A DNA stretch of 64,000 nt from Candidatus Poribacteria bacterium (GTDB lineage Bacteria > Poribacteria > WGA-4E > WGA-3G), in NCBI GenBank assembly GCA_003635315.1, contig PYJD01000045.1:17492-81491 (forward strand). Reading direction: 5' to 3'. The notes beneath the pieces are model-generated. The model saw nothing but the letters and a program-made list of their open reading frames with translations. It ran no database searches and was not told where the DNA came from. The stretch's first letter is position 1, and each line of letters begins with the position of its first letter. Below are positions 29,200-39,019 of this stretch, piece by piece. The translations under genes and the position numbers were made by a program.

Positions 29200-30919
29200 T
29201 ATTATACCATTTCTAAATGAATAGTTGTCATAAATTTAAATGTAATATTTTGATGGAAGATTCAATGAATTCATGGAATCAGGAAGTTTATGGTATGAAT
29301 GCCAATAAGACATTCAATGGAATTCACCAGGTATGAATACCTGATGAAGTTTAAGTTTTAATTCGGTAATTTCTTGTTAGATATATTCTGAATGTGTCAA
29401 ACGCTCTTCAATCCCAACAAATACCCGGGGAATGCCTTATTCCATTCATACCGTTGATTCTACGTATTTGGCGTAGATTTGGTAGGGACTATATGTAAAT
29501 TGCAAGAAGTGCAGTCTTATTCCTTAGACCCTACTGGAATAAGAAGAATACCGAGATTATTATTAATAATCATTTTGTAAATCTCAATATGTAAGTTTAC
29601 TTAAAACTGTATAATCGTGATTCCCCTACTTTGACAATGAAATACTGGCATACAAACCGAACGACTCCCCGACTCCCATTTTCATTTGATGTTGCTCGAT
29701 AATCATGGTATGATATATATTATTTTTCAGTAGGAAACCGGATGGAATCAGACCCAATAACACGCAATTTCTTTAATATACCCGTCGCACATTTTCCAGA
29801 TATTAGTGCAAGATGGCTATTCAAAGAAAAACAGAACATCCGAGGATTGCTGGAAATCATCGCACAAGATCTCGTTGAGTATATTGATTTTGAACAACTC
29901 GAAGAAATAAATAGAAGTTTCATTTCGGATACACTTCGGGAACAAGAATCCGATATGGTATTTAGTGTTCCATTTCGATCACCGTCGCACGCAGACAATC
30001 TGTATATCTATATCTTACTTGAACACCAATCAACAATTGATCACATAATGCCATTTCGAGTATTATTCTACATGTGTCAGATTTGGGATGCACAGCGACG
30101 CGAATTTGAATCAGAAAATGTACCAAGACATGAATGGCGTTTACGGCCTATATTGCCGATTGTATTTTACACAGGGACACAGCAGTGGCAAACACCGCTT
30201 TCATTGAAAACACTCATGCTTTTGCCAGATTCATTATCTCGGTTCGTACCACAGTTCGACACTCTGTTTCTTGATGTAAAAGACACAACTGAAAATGAAC
30301 TAACAAAAACAGATAATCCATTTGGACTCTTACTCACTGTCCTGCAAAATGAGAAAAAAGACAAAACTTTATTTATAGAGACATTAGAAAAAGTATTACC
30401 TATTCTTGAAGGGTTAGACTCCGTTCAGCATAGAAATGTGCTAATTTATCTGAGTCATCTCATACTTTTTCGACGCCTACCGGATGAACATGATGAATTA
30501 ATGGAACTCGTGCAAGCTTACACTCAAGACAAGGAGGTAGAAAACATGGCACTATCAACAGCAGAAATGCTCGAAAAACGCGGATTAGAAAAAGGAAAAA
30601 AACAAGGTTGGGAAGAAGGTAGAGAAGAAGGCAGAGAAGAAGGTAGTATTAACACTAAGCAAACTTCCATCCTTGAACTGTTGCAACATCAATTTGGTGA
30701 AATACCAGAATACATTATAAACCAGATTAACGCTATACAGAATTTACAACTCCTTGATACAATTTTTAAACAAGCACTCACTGCCACTACACTTGATGAC
30801 ATTGATTTACCCAAACACAGATAATTAATAAGCAAAATAAGACTTTATATTGATTTCGAACATCCACCGGGTTCCAAACCTTATTTTATGTCAAACAAAA
30901 TCTTAGAAATGGTATAATA
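29200..30919. mobile_element. Putative mobile unit: Rpn gene between 17-bp perfect TIRs
   Basis: The sequence TATTATACCATTTCTAA at 29200-29216 is repeated as an exact inverted copy at 30903-30919. Between them lie about 540 bases of non-coding, hairpin-rich DNA and the single gene for an Rpn-family PD-(D/E)XK protein. Inside the non-coding part are a further inverted pair (29292-29315 with 29430-29452), a 7-bp-arm hairpin at 29328-29343 and a 9-bp-arm hairpin at 29515-29544. The terminal motif ATACCATTTC recurs at both ends of the 264-bp element at 47.43-47.69 kb. Direct target duplications were not established. The unit fills the gaps 29.05-29.74 and 30.82-30.92 kb. Confidence 0.6.
29742..30824 (+). 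CDS. Rpn-family recombination-promoting nuclease/putative transposase
   Basis: 360 residues. Residues about 1-250 match the YhgA-like/transposase_31 family (PF04754): the nuclease motif has Asp in EQESDMVFSVPF and Glu in IYILLEHQSTID, then MPFRVLFYMCQIW and a conserved LPIVFYTGTQQW block. The C-terminal third is highly charged, with an EEGREEGREEG run encoded by three 12-base repeats (30612-30647), then a helical tail ending LDTIFKQALTATTLDDIDL. E. coli RpnA-E promote RecA-independent recombination and are metal-dependent nucleases with repeat-variable C-termini. AGGAAACCGG precedes the ATG. The gene is alone between the 17-bp TIRs; a deleted relic lies at 5.4-5.9 kb. Confidence 0.82.
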   Translation: MESDPITRNFFNIPVAHFPDISARWLFKEKQNIRGLLEIIAQDLVEYIDFEQLEEINRSFISDTLREQESDMVFSVPFRSPSHADNLYIYILLEHQSTIDHIMPFRVLFYMCQIWDAQRREFESENVPRHEWRLRPILPIVFYTGTQQWQTPLSLKTLMLLPDSLSRFVPQFDTLFLDVKDTTENELTKTDNPFGLLLTVLQNEKKDKTLFIETLEKVLPILEGLDSVQHRNVLIYLSHLILFRRLPDEHDELMELVQAYTQDKEVENMALSTAEMLEKRGLEKGKKQGWEEGREEGREEGSINTKQTSILELLQHQFGEIPEYIINQINAIQNLQLLDTIFKQALTATTLDDIDLPKHR

Positions 30920-31153
30920 TATATAGCATACTCTAATGTTACCAGAGAGATTAAATATAATATAATTTGATTATCCTTTATAAACCTTATGTGAATTAAT
31001 TAAATGGTAGATGGTAATTGAGAAATTTAGATATTCAGAACTTTAACGTTATGAAAAATTAGGCATAGAAATCTTGCAATATTTCACATAATAATATAAT
31101 TTTGATTTATCACAGAATAACAATATGTGCTTTCCTATATGCAAACTAATAAT

Positions 31154-31203
31154 GATAATGAGAATCAATATTATTATTGTTATTGATAATGAGAATCAAT
31201 ATA
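31154..31203. promoter_or_regulatory. Tandem Fur-box-like sites
   Basis: The word TGATAATGAGAATCAATAT occurs twice, starting at 31153 and 31184, 31 bases (about three helical turns) apart. It resembles the Fur consensus GATAATGATAATCATTATC. The second copy has a perfect ATTGAT/ATCAAT inverted pair around seven bases. The sites lie about 400 bases before popT and no iron gene is adjacent. A TATAAT is present at 31234-31239, and a 6-bp-arm hairpin (CGTTTC TCA GAAACG) at about 31344-31358. Together with the promoter at 31459-31487 these are all that was seen in 30920-31598. Confidence 0.45.
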
Positions 31204-31458
31204 ATTTAAATATATTTGTAACTATAGGATAATATAATAGAATTTTAGCAATTAACATATCATATTACGTTAACTCAGCAACATTTTTTCATTATCTCAT
31301 TTCTTTAATTTATACTCGAACTCCATATAACCTTGGATGCCCGCGTTTCTCAGAAACGAATGTTGTTGGAGGTATGATTGACAATTCGCATAGTGAATTA
31401 CTCATGAATCTACCCTATTTTCATTTATTGTTCTCCTTTTTTATGTTCAATATGCATG

Positions 31459-31487
31459 TTGAATTACTTTTTGAATTGTAGTATAAT
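31459..31487 (+). promoter_or_regulatory. Sigma-70-like promoter for popT-nadK-recN
   Basis: TTGAAT (31459-31464), an exactly 17-base spacer and a perfect TATAAT (31482-31487). It lies about 110 bases before the popT start. Confidence 0.6.
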
Positions 31488-31598
31488 TCTTTACATAAAA
31501 TGTACTGTATCTGATCTATATATGTACCTATTTTAGGATTTATGGGGGTATTGTATAGAGACTATTAATGCATTCTATAACAGCATTTGATGTAATAT

Positions 31599-32597
31599 AT
31601 GAATACACTCCAACACATAATTAATGGTTTTCTCATTGGTATTGCGAACATCATACCAGGTATGAGTGGCGGAACACTGGCTCTTGTGTTAGGGATATAT
31701 GAAAGGTTGATTAATGCCTTACGAAATATCGGAATTAACACAGCAAAATCAACTTTAGGATTACTAACTTTTAAACAAGAAGCATTCTCTTCTTTTCGAG
31801 ATGAACTTCGAAATATAGACTTTAAATTTCTATTCTTATTAGGTGTTGGAGCTTTTATATCAGTTGTATTCTCATCTAAGATTATTGTTTATCTGCTGAG
31901 TTCACATCACGATGCTACATACGGATTCTTTTTTGGGCTTGTCTTAACTTCAATCATTATTCCAATTCGGATGCTCAATGGGTTTAGATGGAAAGAATTA
32001 TTTGTCTTGCTTTTAGCTATAGGATTAATTGTTACTATAGAAGAGATGAAGAAAAGTGCAGCGAATTCTGTTTCTGTATCTGGAGATGATTTTGACACAT
32101 CTATAGCAACTTATGGACTCTTCTTTATTTCGGGTGCTTTAGCAATTTCTGCTATGATTTTACCAGGTATTAGTGGCTCGTTCCTTATGTTAGCTTTTGG
32201 TGTGTATTTTCCATTAATTACTGCGATTAAGGATACTATAGATGGGTTCTTTTCTCTTTTAAAGGGTGGAATCATTCAACCGATTCTTGATAATATTCTT
32301 ATTCTGGGTGTCTTCGCTATAGGTTGCTTGGGTGGACTCCTACTTTTTACAAGATTGTTAAATTTGTTACTAAAACAGTACCGAAATATAACTATTGCAT
32401 TCCTTATCGGTTTGATGGTGGGTTCGCTATATGGTTTATGGCCATTTCGGGCATCTCTAACAGTAGGAGATAAACACTATGACACAACGCATCTTCTTCC
32501 AGAATTAAATTTGAATCTCCTAATTACAGTGGGTGTGTTTCTCGTCGGCTGCGGAATTATCTTGTGGTTTTCAAGATTTGAAAAGGAAACTAAATGA
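31599..32597 (+). CDS. popT: DUF368 polytopic membrane protein, PopT-type undecaprenyl-phosphate transporter
   Basis: 332 residues, mostly hydrophobic, about 8-9 membrane spans. The two repeated glycine-rich signatures of DUF368 are clear: GIANIIPGMSGGTLALVLGIYERLI near residue 12 and the second AMILPGISGSFLMLAFGVYFPLI about 170 residues later. DUF368/PopT proteins recycle undecaprenyl phosphate across the membrane for cell-wall and glycan synthesis. A good promoter lies 110 bases upstream; the start lacks a strong Shine-Dalgarno. It overlaps nadK by four bases (ATGA), so the two are translationally coupled. The functional name rests on the family. Confidence 0.85.
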   Translation: MNTLQHIINGFLIGIANIIPGMSGGTLALVLGIYERLINALRNIGINTAKSTLGLLTFKQEAFSSFRDELRNIDFKFLFLLGVGAFISVVFSSKIIVYLLSSHHDATYGFFFGLVLTSIIIPIRMLNGFRWKELFVLLLAIGLIVTIEEMKKSAANSVSVSGDDFDTSIATYGLFFISGALAISAMILPGISGSFLMLAFGVYFPLITAIKDTIDGFFSLLKGGIIQPILDNILILGVFAIGCLGGLLLFTRLLNLLLKQYRNITIAFLIGLMVGSLYGLWPFRASLTVGDKHYDTTHLLPELNLNLLITVGVFLVGCGIILWFSRFEKETK

Positions 32598-33457
32598 CGA
32601 AAAAGGTTGGGTTTTTTGTCAATACGAATAAAGAGAAAGCTGCTCAGGTTGTGAACGAAGTATCTGTCTTACTAAAAAAGACTGGTGCCATCCCAATAAT
32701 ACCAAGTCAGCAAGCAAAAGCACTCGGTCTACCGGATACTGGTATTAGCACAGACCAAATGGTCAAGGATTCTGATCTCGTTATTGTACTGGGAGGAGAT
32801 GGGACACTTCTTAGTGCTGCACATACACCCAACATAGAAAAAATACCCATACTTGCCATTAATTTAGGACACCTGGGTTTCTTAACAGATGCTTCGCTTG
32901 ATGAACTAAATCCAACATTAAGAGCAACATTAAATGGGGATTACCGTATTGAACATCGAATGATGTTAGAGGTATTCGTAAATAGTCAGAGTCCACATCC
33001 TTTTCACGCATACGCTCTAAACGATGTTGTCATTCGACATTATACACGACTCATAGAACTAAAGGCGTTTGTAGATGGTGAATTATTCATACCATATAAT
33101 GCGGATGGACTAATAATTGCTACGCCAAGTGGTTCTACAGGATATTCTCTCTCATGTGGTGGTACGATAGTCGCCCCTCAACTTGAGGCGATTCTGTTAA
33201 CGCCAATTGCACCGCATAGTCTCACTGTACGACCATTTATTGCACATGGTGATGCAGAAATAAAGGTTCAGATGCATTCAACTTATGAAAGTTTAGATCT
33301 TTTTATTGACGGACAAAGGGAAACACATACTCTTCAGAGAGAAGCTGAAATTGAAGTCCGGAAAGCAGAACGTACGATCCAATTAATCCGATCAAGAAAC
33401 CATAGTTATTATAAAGCTCTACGTGAAAAACTGATGTTAGGTGAAAGAATAAAGTAA
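32594..33457 (+). CDS. nadK: NAD kinase
   Basis: 287 residues. The NAD-kinase motifs are LVIVLGGDGTLLSAAHT, with the catalytic GGDG, and NADGLIIATPSGSTGYSLSCGG, followed by ILLTPIAPHSLTVRPFI. The enzyme phosphorylates NAD to NADP with ATP or polyphosphate and is essential. It overlaps popT by four bases and precedes recN by 40 bases. A nadK-recN order is seen in several bacterial phyla. Start and length are typical; nothing is missing. Confidence 0.96.
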   Translation: MTKKVGFFVNTNKEKAAQVVNEVSVLLKKTGAIPIIPSQQAKALGLPDTGISTDQMVKDSDLVIVLGGDGTLLSAAHTPNIEKIPILAINLGHLGFLTDASLDELNPTLRATLNGDYRIEHRMMLEVFVNSQSPHPFHAYALNDVVIRHYTRLIELKAFVDGELFIPYNADGLIIATPSGSTGYSLSCGGTIVAPQLEAILLTPIAPHSLTVRPFIAHGDAEIKVQMHSTYESLDLFIDGQRETHTLQREAEIEVRKAERTIQLIRSRNHSYYKALREKLMLGERIK

Positions 33458-33497
33458 TAAAACTCTTACAAATACTATTTAGCCTTTTAGGAAAACC

Positions 33498-35204
33498 GTG
33501 ATAGAAACAATCTCTATCCGCAACATTGCTCTTATTAACGAGCTTGAATTAGAATTATCTCCTGGATTAAACATCTTTACAGGTGAAACTGGGGCAGGAA
33601 AATCTGTCATCCTCAGATCAATTGGCCTGGTGTTAGGGGAACGAACTTCTGTGGATATTGTTAGAGAAAATACAGAATACGGTTCTGTCGAAATATGTGT
33701 AACCCCTACTTCATCAATACCTATTGATACAGATTCCGGTGAGGAATTACTACTATCAAGACAAATAAGTGTCAATGGGAGAAGTCGTTGTCGCATAAAT
33801 GGTGAATTGGTCAATTTGAAAAAGTTAGAAGAACTTGGATCGTTATTGGTAGATATACATGGACAGCATGAGCATCAATCCCTCTTTAAAACGGAAACTC
33901 ATCTCAAATTATTAGATGATTTTGGAGAATTAGATACTGAATGTAATAACATTAAGAATACTTTTCATCAACTCTTAGATCTACAACGGGAATTGGATTC
34001 GATATTACATACACTTAGTTCTTCAGAACGAGAGAAGGAGTTACTTGAATTTGAAGTAAAAGAACTAAAATCTGCAGACCTTCAGATTGGTGAAGAGGAA
34101 GAACTCACTTCAGAAATGAGTGTATTGAATAATGCTGAACAATTGTATGAATCCGCAAACATGGTATATGATCAACTGGATGGTGATGGGCAAAGTGGTT
34201 TATCTGGGTCTGGATCAGTAGATTCTATCTCTACGCTTCAAAACCTAAGAGATTCTGCGAAGGCACTTGCAAAATTAGCAGAAATAGATTCCAACCTATC
34301 AGAATTAAGTGAACGGATTGACTCTACACTCTATGAACTGGAAGATATATCCTCTCAAATCCGTCAATATGCTGATACTATCGAATTCAATCCAAATCGA
34401 CTTGCTGAAGTATCTGATAGACTTGAACTTATTTCCAAATTCAAGAGACGTTATGGTAACACTATTTCCGATATGTTAGCTTATCAATCTGAAGCTGAAA
34501 AGAAATTGGATGATTTAGAACTTGGTTCAGATAAGATTGACATTCTTAATAACAAAATCAGGGATTTGAAGCAAGAGGCTTTACAATTATGCATTACACT
34601 ATCAGAAAAACGTAAAACTGTTGCTGAAAAACTATCAAGGATGGTTGAAAAGGAACTACAAGAACTTGGTATGGATAAGGTTCGGTTTCTCACAGCTGTA
34701 AATCCAATCCAAGATGACAACGGTATTCTACTAATCGATGGAAAGCGGTACGGTTTAAGAGAACATGGAATGGATCATGTTGAATTTCTGATTGCTCCTA
34801 ATGTAGGTTCAGAATTACGACCCTTAGCAAAAATCGCATCTGGTGGGGAAATATCCAGAGTTATGCTGGCACTGAAAACTGTTTTGATTCAAGTAGATAA
34901 CATTCCCACTGTCCTATTTGATGAGATTGACAGTGGAATAGGTGGAAAAATCGCTGATGTTGTGGGTGAAAAACTGAAAGAACTATCACAAACTGCACAA
35001 GTCATTTGTATTACTCACTTACCTCAAATTGCTCGATTCGCAGATCAGCATTTTCTTGTTGAAAAAGAAGTAATAAATGATAATACTGTAATATCTGCTA
35101 AGGCTTTAACTGAAGCTGAGCGTGTAACTGAAATTTCTCGCATGCATGGTGGAAGTGAGTCTGAAGTTGGCTTAGCGCATGCCCGTGAGCTATTAAATAG
35201 ATAA
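33498..35204 (+). CDS. recN: DNA repair protein RecN
   Basis: 568 residues. An SMC-like ATPase: FTGETGAGKSVILRSIGLVLG holds Walker A, the middle is a coiled coil, and KIASGGEISRVMLALKTVL holds the ABC signature followed by VLFDEIDSGIGGKIADVVG, the Walker B. LSTAQVICITHLPQIA-like and the final SEVGLAHARELL are typical RecN. It acts in double-strand-break repair with RecA. The start is GTG at 33498, with an AGGAAA upstream. It ends 64 bases before the oxidoreductase gene. Identification is secure. Confidence 0.96.
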   Translation: MIETISIRNIALINELELELSPGLNIFTGETGAGKSVILRSIGLVLGERTSVDIVRENTEYGSVEICVTPTSSIPIDTDSGEELLLSRQISVNGRSRCRINGELVNLKKLEELGSLLVDIHGQHEHQSLFKTETHLKLLDDFGELDTECNNIKNTFHQLLDLQRELDSILHTLSSSEREKELLEFEVKELKSADLQIGEEEELTSEMSVLNNAEQLYESANMVYDQLDGDGQSGLSGSGSVDSISTLQNLRDSAKALAKLAEIDSNLSELSERIDSTLYELEDISSQIRQYADTIEFNPNRLAEVSDRLELISKFKRRYGNTISDMLAYQSEAEKKLDDLELGSDKIDILNNKIRDLKQEALQLCITLSEKRKTVAEKLSRMVEKELQELGMDKVRFLTAVNPIQDDNGILLIDGKRYGLREHGMDHVEFLIAPNVGSELRPLAKIASGGEISRVMLALKTVLIQVDNIPTVLFDEIDSGIGGKIADVVGEKLKELSQTAQVICITHLPQIARFADQHFLVEKEVINDNTVISAKALTEAERVTEISRMHGGSESEVGLAHARELLNR

Positions 35205-35280
35205 AGTTTAATACAATAAACACACAATAATGAATAGTTGGAAAAAGTTATTATAAAAATTAATAGGAGTGCCTAATTCA

Positions 35281-38200
35281 ATGGATGATAGGTTTACTCA
35301 ATCAAACGGAACGAATGTATACACAGGTTGTGAATTGCTTGTGAAAGGTTCATTAGAAGGTGGTGTTAGCCTACTGACGGGTTATCCCGGTTCACCACTT
35401 GCAGAAGTTTTTGATGTCTTAGAACGGAATGCAGATCTTCTAAAATCTAATGGAATCGTTGCACAAATAGGGAATAATGAGGCATTAAGTGTTGCTCGTT
35501 TGAATGGTTCTCAAATGACTAATATACGGGCTATTGCATTTATGAAGAGTGTTGGAATGCATGTTGCTTCAGATAGTCTGGCTATCAGTAATTTGGCTGG
35601 AACAACTGGGGGTGCTGTGGTTGTTGTGGGTGATGATACCTGGTCATATAGCACACAAGTTCCTGTAGATTCTCGTATTTTAGCTCGACATCTATTTATG
35701 CCTCTCATTGAACCCTCAACTTGGCAGGAATTGAAAGACTGGGTTAACGCTGCCTTTCAAATTTCAGCACATTCGAACCTGTATACCTGCTATTTAACTA
35801 CACAAAATCAAGCCGACGGTGGTGGAATTGTTGAATTAAATGACAATATTATTCCAGAGATAAATCAAGATACACAAACAGAAATCAATACTGATTTAAT
35901 ATCAAATGATAATCGCGTTGTTTTACCACCTGATACTGTTCGGATTGAGGTAGAAACTTTACGTGAACGCCTCCCTAATGCTCTGAGAAAAGCCAAAGAA
36001 TTAGGTCTTAATAAAATAATAAATGCAAATTCATCTTCCAAACATACCACATCAAACAATAATCATAAGAAAATTGGCTTTATTACCTCAGGATTTAGTT
36101 ATCTATACCTTGAACACGCATTATCTGAACTGAAACTTAGTGGCGTATTCCCTATTCTAAAACTTGGTTTGACATATCCACTTGATGAAGATATTGTATA
36201 TGAATTTGCTCAAGGATTAGATGATCTTTATGTAATTGAAGAGAAACGTCCAGTACTCGAAAATGAAATTAAGTCCTACCTAACACAACAGTACCAAGAA
36301 AATCGCTTAGATACGTTCGTTAATGTTTGGGGCAAACAATTCTCCAAGGAATTACCCGGTATTCCGATAGAAGCGGGATTGGATACTTCTATATTAATTA
36401 ATCGTTTGATTCCGTTGCTTTCAAACGATAGTATAAGTATTCAAGCAACGAGTGAAGGTAATTTGGATTTAGATATATTTAAGAGAGAAGCAGCGATCCA
36501 ACAACAGGTATCTGAAATAAAACCTGATATTCCGAATCGAACTCCAACCTTCTGTCCTGGGTGTCCTCATAGAGATTCCTCAAGTGTCTTACTTGATATA
36601 ACAAAGGAATTTATCGATGAGGACTACATGAAGAAACACCACAATTCTGTTCCTGTTGATCTTGTTTTTCATGGAGATATTGGTTGTTATTCAATGCTAA
36701 AATATGAACCTTTTCCCCGTTTAATGCATAATCTATCCGCAATGACTTTAGGAGGTGGTGCTGGAGCAGGAATAGATCCATTCATTATCAACAAACAAAT
36801 TGTATTTATGGGGGATTCAACCTTCTTCCATGGAGGGATGTCTGCAATATCAGATTCAATTAAAAACAATCAGGATATTACATACATTATTTTAGACAAT
36901 CAAACCACAGCAATGACTGGACACCAACCAACACCATCTGGTGGAGTTGACATACTTGGAAATCCAACATTTGCACAAGACATAGAGAAGGTCGTACAAG
37001 GATTAGCCGGTGATTCCGATATCAGTATTGTTCGACTAAACCCAGAAGAACGGTTAAAGTATAAATCCTACCTTGAGAAAACTATATTAAGATCAGGTGT
37101 TAAGATTGTCATCGCGGATAAGGAATGTGCCATTACATTTCATCGGCGAAAACGCAGAGATGAACAAAAAACTATACAGGAAGAAGGATTTCTAAAGACT
37201 GAAAAACACATCAATATTACACCTGAAGTCTGTGAATTCTGTTTAGAATGTACTAAATCCACAGGTTGTCCCGCTCTAAAGAGTATTGATACGGATTATG
37301 GAAACAAAATAGCAATTGACCGTTCAAACTGTGTAACAGACGGGGCGTGTGCACGTATTAAATGGGCATGTCCATCGTTTGAAGAAGTAATTGTTACACG
37401 TAAACGACCCCCACGAAAACAGAATATAACCGATATTGAGATAAAGAAATACGACAAAAATACTGATAACGATTGGGGTGATATTGGTATAGCTGAATTG
37501 CTACACCAAATCGGAATAACTGATGCTACGCCTTTACCTCCTCCTCCCCCACTAACTTTTGAGGATGACTGGAGCATATATGCAGCCGGCGTAGGTGGAA
37601 TGGGAATTGGAACTATATCAAAGATACTTGTAGTGGCTGGATATCTACAAGGATACGTGGTGGATTTCTGTGATAGAAAAGGTTTAGCTATACGAAACGG
37701 TGGTGTTTATACTCACGTCACATATACAAATACAGGTAAGAAAATTTCTCCTATTATTCCTTATGGAAAAGCAGATTTAATTTTGGGATTAGATATATTA
37801 GAGGCAGTACGCGGGATCTCATCTGAATCTGTTTTCAGAGTTGCTTCTAAAGAGAGAACATCTGCTGTTGTAAATACTGCTAAGACAGAGACTATGTCAA
37901 CCCTGATTGGAAATGATGATTTTGATGTTCCTAATTTAGAAGACACTATAAAAGCTGGAACAAAAAGATATGTAGGTGTAAATCTTTTTGATATCTCCGA
38001 ACTTTTATTTGGAACAAAACTATATGCTAACATAATGCTTATCGGGGTAGCTTTTCAAAAGGGATTGATGCCACTTGAATTAGAACCATTAAAAATGGCT
38101 CTTAAACAGATGGTGCGACGCACAGATCTACAGCAGAACTTTAACGCATTTGAAATTGGCAGATATCTTGCCGTATATGAAGAAGTAGATTACAATCATC

Positions 38201-38943
38201 CAAATTCATTACTTCATGAGAATAAACAATCTTATGAGAATACACTCATAGAGAAACAGCATATTCTTACTAAGAAATTGAATGGAAAAAAACTTGCTGA
38301 AGCATATAACAAAATGGTTGATGATTCTGTTAAAATGTTCTCTTTCGATGATGATATCAATAGGAAATTTGCAATTTATGTATATGACCTTATCCAATTT
38401 GAAAACCTGAAATATGCACAGCTCTACATTGATAAGATCAATAAAATTTATCATAAGGATAAAGATGGTTATCAAGCTACAAAAGCAGCTATAAAATATC
38501 TTCATAAGGTGATGTTGATTAAGGACGAGGTCTATGTATCACATCTACTTACCAGCAAAGAAAAACTCGAAAGGGATAAGTTACGTTATAACATAGATAA
38601 AAAGAATGGGGATAAAATCCGTTATCTACACCTAAATCGTCCACATTTCAATGTAATGGGTCTTGATATCGAAACTGATATTGATACCAAAAATTGGATG
38701 CTCCATTTAATGAAACATATGAAATTCATTCGGAGAATTCTATCTAAATGGCACATCAAAGAGAAAGAATTCCGTGATTGGTATATCCGCGATGTAATTG
38801 ATACTTTTTCTCCATCAGATGATGAATCATACACAAGACATCTCAAAGCAATAGAATCTGTGGATTCTGTTAGAGGATATAGAGAAATACGATATCCAAA
38901 GATGGTTGAAGCAAAACAGAATGTTGAAGACTTACTTGGCTAA
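35281..38943 (+). CDS. Fused indolepyruvate:ferredoxin oxidoreductase-type protein (with DUF6537)
   Basis: About 1220 residues. The N-terminal pyruvate-ferredoxin-oxidoreductase domains include LLTGYPGSPLAEVFDVLE and SVGMHVASDSLAISNLAGTTGG. A TPP-binding part has TFCPGCPHRDSSSV and FHGDIGCYSMLKYEPF, then DNQTTAMTGHQPTPSGG. A 4Fe-4S region carries CEFCLECTKSTGCPALKS and CVTDGACARIKWACPS. The POR gamma domain has AAGVGGMGIGTISKIL, and residues about 980-1200 are a DUF6537 tail. The family oxidatively decarboxylates aryl or branched-chain 2-oxoacids to acyl-CoA and reduces ferredoxin. The ATG at 35281 is chosen because AGGAG lies 11 bases upstream; an in-frame GTG at 35269 overlaps that Shine-Dalgarno. 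IorA and IorB are fused here. Its substrate is not set. Confidence 0.9.
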   Translation: MDDRFTQSNGTNVYTGCELLVKGSLEGGVSLLTGYPGSPLAEVFDVLERNADLLKSNGIVAQIGNNEALSVARLNGSQMTNIRAIAFMKSVGMHVASDSLAISNLAGTTGGAVVVVGDDTWSYSTQVPVDSRILARHLFMPLIEPSTWQELKDWVNAAFQISAHSNLYTCYLTTQNQADGGGIVELNDNIIPEINQDTQTEINTDLISNDNRVVLPPDTVRIEVETLRERLPNALRKAKELGLNKIINANSSSKHTTSNNNHKKIGFITSGFSYLYLEHALSELKLSGVFPILKLGLTYPLDEDIVYEFAQGLDDLYVIEEKRPVLENEIKSYLTQQYQENRLDTFVNVWGKQFSKELPGIPIEAGLDTSILINRLIPLLSNDSISIQATSEGNLDLDIFKREAAIQQQVSEIKPDIPNRTPTFCPGCPHRDSSSVLLDITKEFIDEDYMKKHHNSVPVDLVFHGDIGCYSMLKYEPFPRLMHNLSAMTLGGGAGAGIDPFIINKQIVFMGDSTFFHGGMSAISDSIKNNQDITYIILDNQTTAMTGHQPTPSGGVDILGNPTFAQDIEKVVQGLAGDSDISIVRLNPEERLKYKSYLEKTILRSGVKIVIADKECAITFHRRKRRDEQKTIQEEGFLKTEKHINITPEVCEFCLECTKSTGCPALKSIDTDYGNKIAIDRSNCVTDGACARIKWACPSFEEVIVTRKRPPRKQNITDIEIKKYDKNTDNDWGDIGIAELLHQIGITDATPLPPPPPLTFEDDWSIYAAGVGGMGIGTISKILVVAGYLQGYVVDFCDRKGLAIRNGGVYTHVTYTNTGKKISPIIPYGKADLILGLDILEAVRGISSESVFRVASKERTSAVVNTAKTETMSTLIGNDDFDVPNLEDTIKAGTKRYVGVNLFDISELLFGTKLYANIMLIGVAFQKGLMPLELEPLKMALKQMVRRTDLQQNFNAFEIGRYLAVYEEVDYNHPNSLLHENKQSYENTLIEKQHILTKKLNGKKLAEAYNKMVDDSVKMFSFDDDINRKFAIYVYDLIQFENLKYAQLYIDKINKIYHKDKDGYQATKAAIKYLHKVMLIKDEVYVSHLLTSKEKLERDKLRYNIDKKNGDKIRYLHLNRPHFNVMGLDIETDIDTKNWMLHLMKHMKFIRRILSKWHIKEKEFRDWYIRDVIDTFSPSDDESYTRHLKAIESVDSVRGYREIRYPKMVEAKQNVEDLLG

Positions 38944-39019
38944 TGTTATTCAATAAACATAATCCATGTGGCAGCCTCGCATTAAGTAAGACTATAATCA
39001 TACAAGATATAGGTAACTG

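Noticed and set aside
31374..31481. 35-codon frame MIDNSHSELLMNLPY... after a GGAGG
   Set aside because: GGAGG is only one base from the ATG, and no conserved protein or relative was recognised.
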